Shown in pieces: positions 1 through 4,345 of a DNA stretch of 5,328 bases. The notes below the pieces were generated by a model, which saw only the letters and a program-made list of their open reading frames with translations, made no database searches and was not told where the DNA came from. Numbering within the stretch: the first letter of the stretch is position 1; each line of letters begins with the position of its first letter. Where the stretch lies: the NCBI GenBank assembly GCA_002452265.1, contig DKEW01000033.1, positions 25,348-30,675 on the forward strand, written 5' to 3'. This DNA is from Pelobacter sp. UBA6812 (lineage in GTDB: Bacteria > Desulfobacterota > Desulfuromonadia > Desulfuromonadales > Syntrophotaleaceae). The translations under genes and the position numbers were made by a program.

Positions 1-40
1 ACAAAAAGTAAGCAAAAAATGGCTCCCCTGCGGGGGGCAG
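1..40. repeat. Right-hand edge of a diverged relative of the long repeat (partial)
   Basis: The first bases read AAAAAGTAAGCAAAAAA followed by a C-rich run. This resembles the right arm and following bases of the second hairpin inside the long repeats (AAAAGAGTAAGCAGAAAAG and then a C-run, from 559 and 1070). A GC hairpin follows: GCTCCCC (22-28), loop TGC, GGGGGGC (32-38), with one G.T pair. The left arm would lie before the window. The similarity is short and read by eye, so membership of the same repeat family is an inference. Confidence 0.4.
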
Positions 41-402
41 ATCGCGACGGGAAGCGGAGGTTAACGAACGACGATCCGATGAACAGTGTCAAAGGTTTCT
101 TCGGTCGCCCCCTCTGTCGGTTGTTGGCAGGGTGTTACGATGGGGTTCGTCTATTACGGGGCGGGCGTCAAGGGGCAGTTGGTTAAAATCTCAAACAGAA
201 CCACAGCCAAAACTTGCCTATTGGTGTTCCCGAGGCAGCAGCGCCGCTTCAGGCAACAGTTGTGCTGCGAGTTGTGCGCCTCACCTCTGTCGGCAAATCA
301 AGCCCAACGCAGACGCGCCGATTGCTTTCTCGGCAAGGTGCGTCAAGTCAAGCGCCTTGGCGACAGACAGGACGGCGAAGCCAGATTTTACGTCCTTTCT
401 TT

Positions 403-436
403 GCTTACTTTCTATAGACGAGTAAAGAAAGTAAGC
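403..436. repeat. Perfect inverted repeat in copy A (first hairpin)
   Basis: The arms GCTTACTTTCT (403-413) and AGAAAGTAAGC (426-436) are perfect 11-bp reverse complements around a 12-base loop. The same structure recurs unchanged at 914-947. Confidence 0.85.
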
Positions 437-537
437 CGGCTGCCGGCCGGGACCGGCGGTGTTGAAGTTAAGGTTTCAAGACTTTCAACTCTCCAAAGAC
501 AACATCAAGACCGCGGGGTCGCGCCCCCGCCCGGCGC

Positions 538-569
538 CTTACTCTTTTAAAACGCGTCAAAAGAGTAAG
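538..569. repeat. Perfect inverted repeat in copy A (second hairpin)
   Basis: The arms CTTACTCTTTT (538-548) and AAAAGAGTAAG (559-569) are perfect 11-bp reverse complements around a 10-base loop. The arms share the CTTACT...AGTAAG core with the first hairpin, suggesting two related elements per unit. Confidence 0.85.
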
Positions 570-913
570 CAGAAAAGCGCGCCCCTTTCCTTGCCCGCCT
601 GCGGCGGGTACTCTGCGCTACGTAACCGTCGGGCGGGCGGAGAAGATTCGCTGCGCTCAGTCCTCCGCCTGTTTCGCCCGTCGGTCGCTCCGCTCCGGCG
701 GCGTCACAGGGGATTTTACGGCAACCGCAAAAGCGTTTATCAAATTCAGCAGCGCCGGTGCAGGCAACAGTTGTGCTGCGAGTTGCGCGCCCCACCTTTG
801 TCGGCAAATCAAGCCCAACGCAGACGCGCCGATTGCTTTCTCGGCAAGGTGCGTCAAGTCAAGCGCCTTGGCGCCAGACATGACGGCGAAGCCAGATTTT
901 ACGTCCTTTCTTT

Positions 914-947
914 GCTTACTTTCTATAGACGAGTAAAGAAAGTAAGC
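914..947. repeat. Perfect inverted repeat in copy B (first hairpin)
   Basis: Identical arms and loop to 403-436: an 11-bp GCTTACTTTCT/AGAAAGTAAGC stem with a 12-base loop. Confidence 0.85.
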
Positions 948-1048
948 CGGCTGCCGGCCGGGACCGGCGAAGTTGAAGTTAAGCTTTCAAGATTTTCAAC
1001 TCTCCAAAGACAACATCAAGACCGCGGGGTCGCGCCCCCGCCCGGCGC

Positions 1049-1080
1049 CTTACTCTTTTAAAACGCCTCAAAAGAGTAAG
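1049..1080. repeat. Perfect inverted repeat in copy B (second hairpin)
   Basis: Same arms as 538-569. The only change from copy A is one loop base (G to C), so the stem is intact. Confidence 0.85.
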
Positions 1081-1233
1081 CAGAAAAGCGCGCCCCTTTC
1101 CTTGCCCGCCTGCGGCGGGTACCCTGCGCTACGCAACCGTTGGGCGGGCGGAGAAAATTCGCTGCGCTCAGTCCTCCGCCTGTTTCGCCCGTCGGTCGCT
1201 CCGCTCCGGTGGCGTCACAGGGGAAGGCAATAT

Positions 1234-1279
1234 TGTTTTGAAAAGCAAAACAGGGACGGTGTTTACAACACCGTCCCTG
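1234..1279 (-). terminator. Terminator of the FKBP isomerase gene, with a second hairpin
   Basis: CAGGGACGGTGTT (1251-1263) and AACACCGTCCCTG (1267-1279) form a perfect 13-bp stem with a 3-base loop. Read on the minus strand it is followed at once by TTTTGCTTTT, which suits a Rho-independent terminator for the isomerase gene ending at 1382. The T-rich tail is itself half of a second small inverted repeat (TGTTTTG 1234-1240 / CAAAACA 1246-1252). The plus side lacks a T-run, so termination is probably one-directional. The stem lies about 100 bases after the stop codon, which is rather far. Confidence 0.75.
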
Positions 1280-1381
1280 CTGGTTAGAAAAGCTGAGCAA
1301 AAGGTAAAAACGTTGCGAGAGAGCACCACCATCCTGTGCCATCAGATCCAAACGACCAATGACCAATGATGGTTTACCCAA

Positions 1382-2068
1382 TCATTTTACTTCAATCAAT
1401 TCCACATCGAAAATCAACGTCGCATTCGGTGCGATGCCGTTTGTACCTTTGGTGCCGTAGGCAAGGTCGGCCGGGATAAACAACTGCCACTTGGCGCCGG
1501 GTTTCATCATCAACAATGCCTCGGTCCAGCCGCGAATGACCCCTTGCACCGGGAAGGTGGCCGGTTGCCCGCGCTTGTAAGAGCTGTCGAACTCCGTTCC
1601 ATCAAGCAGACGGCCGCGGTAATGGACGGTTACCCGATCCTGCAGTCCAGGGCGCTTGCCGGCTCCGGCTTCGATGACTTTGTATTGCAGGCCGCTGGTG
1701 CTGCTGATAACTCCGGGTTGTTGCCGGTTTTTATTTAAGAAGGCTTTGCCCTCCCAAAGGTTTTTTTCCGCCAATTCATTTTTCAGCATCTGCTGATGGG
1801 CCATGGCGGATTTCTGTAGTTCCATCAGAGCTTCCTTGCGCTGCTGTTCATCCAGGGCCGGAGTCTTATCGGCCTGTGCGTCTTTCAAGCCTTGTAGCAG
1901 CAAGTCGGGATCGACGACGATCCCTTGCATCTGGAAATCGCTACCTAATTTGTGGCCAAGGCTATAGCTGGCACGGGCTTCAGGGGTTTGCAGGTCTGGT
2001 GCGTCCTGTGCCCGGAGGGTGGCGGGCATACATGTCAGGGCGAGTATTATGCCAACAAGGTATTTCAT
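1382..2068 (-). CDS. FKBP-type peptidyl-prolyl cis-trans isomerase, Mip/FkpA-like, periplasmic
   Basis: This 228-residue protein should catalyse cis-trans isomerisation of proline peptide bonds and assist folding of exported proteins. An N-terminal signal peptide is visible (residues 1-20, hydrophobic core VGIILALTCM, likely cleavage after LRA). There is no proper lipobox, so a soluble periplasmic protein is expected. Residues about 30-115 match the helical FKBP_N dimerisation region (SYSLGHKLGSDF, then charged helices). Residues about 125-228 form the FKBP catalytic domain, with VHYRGRLLDGTEFDSSY (148-164), VIRGW (177-181), AYG (203-205) and IAPNATLIFDVEL (212-224). The binding-pocket residues Tyr150, Asp161, Trp181 and Tyr204 are all present. 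Length and order are normal for Mip/FkpA proteins. The ATG at 2068 is supported by an AAAGGA ribosome binding site (2075-2080) six bases away. It is monocistronic and divergent from the lipoprotein gene. The family is firm; the exact orthologue (fkpA, mip or fklB) is not resolved. Confidence 0.95.
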   Translation of the reverse strand: MKYLVGIILALTCMPATLRAQDAPDLQTPEARASYSLGHKLGSDFQMQGIVVDPDLLLQGLKDAQADKTPALDEQQRKEALMELQKSAMAHQQMLKNELAEKNLWEGKAFLNKNRQQPGVISSTSGLQYKVIEAGAGKRPGLQDRVTVHYRGRLLDGTEFDSSYKRGQPATFPVQGVIRGWTEALLMMKPGAKWQLFIPADLAYGTKGTNGIAPNATLIFDVELIEVK

Positions 2069-2095
2069 AACGGGTCCTTTACTGTTTGGGTGTGT

Positions 2096-2126
2096 CCGGC
2101 CGCAGGGTGGTTTTACCAGCGGCCGG
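2096..2126 (-). promoter_or_regulatory. Hairpin in the 5' untranslated region of the FKBP gene
   Basis: CCGGCCGC (2096-2103) and GCGGCCGG (2119-2126) pair perfectly over 8 bp. An inner stem TGGT/ACCA (2108-2118) has a 3-base loop and is set off by a 4-base bulge. With the predicted transcript start near 2129, the stem sits within a few bases of the mRNA 5' end and leaves the ribosome binding site free. A stabilising 5' stem-loop is the simplest reading; a protein-binding palindrome in DNA is possible. Confidence 0.6.
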
Positions 2127-2133
2127 TTCGGCT

Positions 2134-2162
2134 ACATTAAAAGACCGGCATGGTCCTGTCAA
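2134..2162 (-). promoter_or_regulatory. Sigma70-type promoter of the FKBP gene
   Basis: On the minus strand a perfect TTGACA -35 box occupies 2157-2162. The best -10 candidates are TTTAAT (2141-2136, 15-bp spacer, 5 of 6 matches) or TAATGT (2139-2134, 17-bp spacer, 3 of 6). The predicted start is about 60 bases before the ATG. The perfect -35 box and the location make this a good call, although the -10 is ambiguous. Confidence 0.6.
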
Positions 2163-2182
2163 TACTCGGATGGGGCAGGTGT

Positions 2183-2212
2183 CGGAATTGTATTCCGTCT
2201 GGCCTATTCCGT
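2183..2212. promoter_or_regulatory. Operator-like ATTCCG cluster upstream of the FKBP promoter
   Basis: CGGAAT (2183-2188) and ATTCCG (2192-2197) make a perfect palindrome with a 3-bp centre. ATTCCGT then recurs as a direct repeat (2192-2198 and 2206-2212, 14-bp period). The palindrome centre lies about 60 bp upstream of the predicted FKBP transcript start, a usual place for an activator. The binding protein cannot be named from sequence. Confidence 0.4.
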
Positions 2213-2294
2213 TTAAAACAGCCCAATTCTTGGACGGGGGGAGGTTTTATTGTCGCACGTGGGATGTAGTGTATGGTCCGACCCTGTCAGTTTT

Positions 2295-2334
2295 GTCGGA
2301 AAACTTCATAGTTGCGACTTTTAAGATGATCTTA
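2295..2334. promoter_or_regulatory. Inverted repeat plus palindrome, possible operator
   Basis: GTCG (2295-2298) and AACT (2302-2305) are mirrored by AGTT (2310-2313) and CGAC (2315-2318), giving an interrupted dyad. Four bases later TAAGAT-G-ATCTTA (2322-2334) is a perfect 13-base palindrome. Both sit just upstream of a promoter candidate facing the lipoprotein gene, so a regulator site is inferred. The regulator is unknown. Confidence 0.35.
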
Positions 2335-2337
2335 TTA

Positions 2338-2366
2338 TTGACCGAAAGTAATATTTTAGTTACATT
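2338..2366 (+). promoter_or_regulatory. Candidate sigma70 promoter for the lipoprotein gene
   Basis: TTGACC (2338-2343, 5 of 6 to the -35 consensus) and TACATT (2361-2366, 4 of 6 to the -10 consensus) are 17 bp apart. It would leave a leader of nearly 290 bases before the lipoprotein ATG, which is long. AT-rich DNA yields such matches by chance, so confidence is low. Confidence 0.3.
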
Positions 2367-2660
2367 TGCAGCGCTATATAATTAGAAAATATATTTTGAA
2401 TAAAATTCATGTTTGGTAGATGACTAATGCAAATTAGACTGCCAAAAAGCCTATGAGCCGACTTTTGAATACAAAACCAAGCCTCTGGAATTGGCGATCT
2501 TTATCAGAAATTGAACGTATTTGCTTCGAATAGAAACATTAAGGGGTAACGGAATTACAATGAGTCTTGCGGGGTAGTTCCCACGCAGAGTAAACGGCCG
2601 CGCCTGCTTTGCAATCAGTAGGTATTTCAAACAACCATATAGGGAAGATAGGAGTTTTTG

Positions 2661-3122
2661 ATGTTAAAAAATATAGTTATTGGGGCAGCTATGGTTTTTT
2701 CATTGGTCATGTCTGGATGCGCTACTGTGCCGATGGCACCTAAAGAAGATGACCTGGCATTGAAGCAGTTTTCTGCACCTCCGGTTGATAAGGCGGGTTT
2801 GTATATTTATCGTAATACGTTTGGTGGGCAGGCGCTGAAAAAAACAATTTATCTTGATGGTAAGGTGATAGGAGAAACGGCCAATAAAGTTTACTTTTAT
2901 AAAGTAATTGAGCCAGGCGAGCATACGTTATCAACCGAGTCGGAGTTCAGTGATAATTCTTTGCCTTTTGAAGCCGATGGCGGCAGAAATTATTTTGCAG
3001 AGCAATACATTAAAGTGGGGGTATTCGTCGGTGGCGCAAATGTCAAAATGGTAGGCGAGGAGAAAGGCAAAAAAGAAGTGTTAAAATGTAATCTGGCAAT
3101 GGAACAATCATTGATAGATTAG
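2661..3122 (+). CDS. DUF2846-type outer-membrane lipoprotein
   Basis: A 153-residue small lipoprotein. The N-terminus has a short hydrophobic segment ending in LVMSGC, a lipobox with the acylated cysteine at residue 20. The following residue is Ala rather than Asp, so outer-membrane retention is expected. The mature part resembles DUF2846: GLYIYRN (46-52), IYLDGKVIGE (63-72), PGEHTL (85-90), GRNYFAEQYIKVGVFVGGANV (108-128) and a charged tail. The length is normal. Its biochemical role is unknown; the fold is probably a small beta-rich envelope domain. The ATG at 2661 is chosen because GGAG (2651-2654) is six bases before it; an in-frame TTG at 2658 is too close. Codon and base use is clearly more AT-rich than the RecQ gene (about 43% versus 63% GC in two 60-base lines counted by hand), hinting at separate ancestry. 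The next gene is 134 bp away on the same strand. Confidence 0.9.
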   Translation: MLKNIVIGAAMVFSLVMSGCATVPMAPKEDDLALKQFSAPPVDKAGLYIYRNTFGGQALKKTIYLDGKVIGETANKVYFYKVIEPGEHTLSTESEFSDNSLPFEADGGRNYFAEQYIKVGVFVGGANVKMVGEEKGKKEVLKCNLAMEQSLID

Positions 3123-3175
3123 GGTAGGTGCCCTTGGGGCAGGGTGGTAACTTAGTTATTAAATAGTTTTTGAGC

Positions 3176-3234
3176 ATGTAAGGGGCAAGGCCACGCATTG
3201 TACTTTATAAAAAGTGTAGCCTTGCCCCATGTAA
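3176..3234. repeat. Small inverted-repeat element flanked by a 6-bp direct repeat
   Basis: GGGGCAAGGC (3182-3191) and GCCTTGCCCC (3219-3228) are perfect 10-bp inverted arms. The 27 bases between them can extend the pairing through AC/GT and ACTTT/AAAGT. Immediately outside each arm lies ATGTAA (3176-3181 and 3229-3234), like a target-site duplication. It lies between the lipoprotein stop and the DUF3047 start. It may act as the lipoprotein terminator or a leader hairpin, but no real T-run follows. At 47 bp it is very small for a miniature transposon, so that reading is an inference. Confidence 0.5.
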
Positions 3235-3256
3235 ATCCTTTTCCGGGGCGTTGCCA

Positions 3257-3925
3257 ATGAAATACGCCATTGTAGTGATACTTCTTGTGTTGCAGCCTCT
3301 TCTCGTATTGGCCGAGGGGAAAACTCTGCTTATTGACGATTTCGAGAACGGTTTGCTCCCGGTTTGGCAGGAAAAAGTGTTCAAGGATCGGACCGCATAC
3401 AAGGTGGTGCATGACGCAACGGGTAACGTTTTAAAAGCGCAGTCCCATGGTGCGGCCTCCGCCCTGATCCTGGAGAAAAAGATCGATCTGCAGGAATTCC
3501 CCGTTCTATCCTGGCGCTGGAAGGTGGCGAATGTTTTGCCGAAAGGGGACGCCAGGAGCAAGGCTGGAGACGATTACGCCGCCCGGGTTTATGTTATCTT
3601 CCCTCACTGGTTCTTTCCCAAAACCCGCACCATCAATTACATCTGGGCCAACAAACTGCCGCAGGGATCGACGCTTCCGAATTCCTTTACCGCCAATGCC
3701 ATGATGGTCGCGGTGGAGAGCGGAGAGGAGCATGTCGGAGAGTGGGTACGCGAGAGCAGGAATGTCCGGGAAGACTACCGGAAGATCTTCGGTGAAGATC
3801 CCCCGCTTGCCGGTGCCATAGCCATCATGACCGACACGGATAACACCGGCGGCGCGGCCGTGGCCTGGTACGATGACATCCTCTTCAAGGGGGACCAGGA
3901 GACTTCAAAAGCTCAAAATGAATGA
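3257..3925 (+). CDS. DUF3047 family exported protein
   Basis: A 222-residue protein with a clear signal peptide (residues 1-19, MKYAIVVILLVLQPLLVLA, cut before EGK), so periplasmic or surface located. The remainder matches the DUF3047 family as I know it: IDDFENGLLPVWQ (26-38), LSWRWKV (84-90), DDYAARVYVIFP (105-116), NYIWANKLPQGS (127-138), ESGEEHVGEW (154-163), RNVREDYRKIFGEDPP (168-183) and the C-terminal MTDTDNTGGAAVAWYDDILF (191-210). The family resembles beta-sandwich carbohydrate-binding-like modules, but no activity is established and I assign none. ATG 3257 is preferred over the in-frame TTG at 3251 because GGGG (3245-3248) is eight bases before the ATG. The gene follows the lipoprotein gene on the same strand across a structured gap and is closed by a terminator just after the stop. 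Co-transcription is possible but unproven. Confidence 0.9.
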   Translation: MKYAIVVILLVLQPLLVLAEGKTLLIDDFENGLLPVWQEKVFKDRTAYKVVHDATGNVLKAQSHGAASALILEKKIDLQEFPVLSWRWKVANVLPKGDARSKAGDDYAARVYVIFPHWFFPKTRTINYIWANKLPQGSTLPNSFTANAMMVAVESGEEHVGEWVRESRNVREDYRKIFGEDPPLAGAIAIMTDTDNTGGAAVAWYDDILFKGDQETSKAQNE

Positions 3926-3930
3926 TTTTA

Positions 3931-3958
3931 TGGTCTGGCATACAGGACCAGATTTTTT
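3931..3958 (+). terminator. Rho-independent terminator of the DUF3047 gene
   Basis: Six bases after the stop codon, TGGTC (3931-3935) and GACCA (3946-3950) can pair. An overlapping alternative stem uses TCTGG/CCAGA (3934-3952). Either is followed by a run of six T (3953-3958). The stem is short, so it may be weak, but the position is right. Confidence 0.55.
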
Positions 3959-4010
3959 CGCAAAAGATAGCAGACGGGGTATTCATGAAATGGGTCTCTC
4001 GCTGCATGCA

Positions 4011-4080
4011 AAAGAGCCTGACGTTTTCGCTGAGTTTCCCCTCTTTTTCAAGGAGGGTCTCTGCGCTCATCAGGCTCTTT
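4011..4080. ncRNA. Long imperfect hairpin, possible structured RNA or terminator
   Basis: AAAGAGCCTGA (4011-4021) pairs perfectly with TCAGGCTCTTT (4070-4080). Inside it CGCTGAG (4028-4034) pairs with CTCTGCG (4059-4065) with one T.T mismatch, and CCCTC (4039-4043) pairs with GAGGG (4053-4057) around a 9-base loop. Three stacked stems over 70 bases are unlikely by chance. No T-run follows on either strand, so it is not a textbook terminator. It could be a small RNA, a processing site, or a remnant of a palindromic element. The class is unknown. Confidence 0.45.
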
Positions 4081-4090
4081 CCCCCGGTAC

Positions 4091-4117
4091 TTAAGGAACT
4101 TTTTTTCTATTCCTTAA
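4091..4117. repeat. Inverted repeat with T-tract in its loop
   Basis: TTAAGGAA (4091-4098) and TTCCTTAA (4110-4117) pair perfectly over 8 bp. The 11-base loop contains seven consecutive T. The T-run could also serve as the tail of the preceding hairpin (4011-4080), 20 bases upstream, on the plus strand. Function is unknown. Confidence 0.5.
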
Positions 4118-4176
4118 AGGTATGCGCATCAAAATAATATTGGAGCTGCTATTTCGATGTGGGAGCGGGGGTGCAT

Positions 4177-4200
4177 AAGTCCTTCCGGCATGGAGGATTT
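4177..4200 (+). terminator. Weak terminator-like hairpin
   Basis: AAGTCCTTC (4177-4185) and GGAGGATTT (4192-4200) form a 9-bp stem with two G.T pairs and a 6-base loop. Four T (4198-4201) lie at or after the arm. No gene directly upstream needs it, so it is only a candidate. Confidence 0.25.
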
Positions 4201-4345
4201 TACCCTCGCTGCCTCGTATTATCAGCATGCCATATGTTTTACTCGGCCTTGCTGTACTGGAAGAACCTACACTTAAATATTACTGCTACAGGTTGTGAAA
4301 TGCAATGCCCCCTCTGATATTTTTTTTGTGCGTTGCGGTATCTGA

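Larger units (their letters stand above)
236..713. repeat. Long structured direct repeat, copy A
   Basis: This is one copy of a 478-bp unit found again at 747-1224. Landmarks at both ends and in the middle keep a constant offset of 511 bp, so the copies align without gaps, with about 17 mismatches (roughly 96% identity, counted by eye). The unit contains a series of inverted repeats: GCTTACTTTCT/AGAAAGTAAGC (403-436), GTTGAA/TTCAAC (461-489), GCGGGG/CCCCGC (513-530), CTTACTCTTTT/AAAAGAGTAAG (538-569), CCCGCC/GGCGGG with a TGC loop (594-608), and a two-step stem CGGGC + GGCGGAG / CTCCGCC + GCCCG (630-680). No transposase or plausible protein is encoded. Repeats with CTTACTTTCT...AGAAAGTAAG arms are, from general knowledge, scattered through many proteobacterial genomes and often mis-annotated as hypothetical proteins. 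Function is unknown. The family could be a non-autonomous mobile or structured-RNA repeat. Confidence 0.9.
747..1224. repeat. Long structured direct repeat, copy B
   Basis: This is the second copy of the 478-bp unit, separated from copy A by 33 bp of unrelated sequence (714-746). All the inverted repeats of copy A are kept here, including both perfect 11-bp-armed hairpins (914-947 and 1049-1080). The mismatches lie outside those arms. Its right end stops about 10 bp before the hairpins that terminate the isomerase transcript. Because 511 is not a multiple of three, the reading frame shifts between copies, which argues against a repeated protein domain. Confidence 0.9.
2213..2660. other. AT-rich gene-free region between divergent genes
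   Basis: No reading frame here has a start, a ribosome binding site and a plausible product. Base composition turns sharply AT-rich after about 2300. The region holds an interrupted inverted repeat (2295-2318), a palindrome (2322-2334) and one promoter candidate (2338-2366), listed separately. Nothing recognisable lies between about 2400 and 2640. It may be a long leader or the remains of lost sequence. Confidence 0.6.
3959..4345. other. Gene-free convergent gap rich in hairpins
   Basis: This gap lies between two convergent genes. Short open frames here lack ribosome binding sites and run through strong hairpins, so I call no gene. It holds three hairpins (listed separately) and, on the plus strand, an eight-T run (4320-4327) without a stem before it. 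I see no convincing minus-strand terminator for the RecQ gene. Confidence 0.6.

Noticed and set aside
236..1224. CRISPR array or group II intron
   Set aside because: There are only two repeats, each about 478 bp with one 33-bp spacer, which is not CRISPR-like. I see no reverse transcriptase and no intron boundary motifs.
86..1287. Plus-strand open frames over the repeats (154, 200 and 104 residues)
   Set aside because: They share peptides only because of the DNA repeat, switch frame between copies, lack clear ribosome binding sites and resemble no known family.
547..1381. Minus-strand open frames antisense to the repeats
   Set aside because: They cross the perfect hairpins, and the 1058-1381 frame crosses the terminator. 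Products are low complexity and there is no supporting start signal.
2086..2385. 99-residue plus-strand frame upstream of the FKBP gene
   Set aside because: It runs antisense through the FKBP promoter, leader hairpin and operator-like sites, and has no recognisable motif.
2658..2660. TTG as start of the lipoprotein gene
   Set aside because: It is only three bases from the GGAG ribosome binding site. The ATG at 2661 has proper spacing and begins a normal lipoprotein signal.
3251..3253. TTG as start of the DUF3047 gene
   Set aside because: It lies two bases from the GGGG ribosome binding site. ATG 3257 has better spacing and starts a standard signal peptide.
4011..4080. Integron attC site
   Set aside because: The outer arms lack the GTTRRRY/RYYYAAC core sites and no integrase or cassette gene is present.
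3922..4137. 71-residue frame overlapping the DUF3047 stop by ATGA
   Set aside because: The ATGA overlap looks like translational coupling, but there is no ribosome binding site, the frame runs through a terminator and the 70-base hairpin, and the product resembles nothing I know.
4320..4327. Plus-strand terminator at the eight-T run
   Set aside because: No stable stem precedes the T-run and no plus-strand gene ends nearby.
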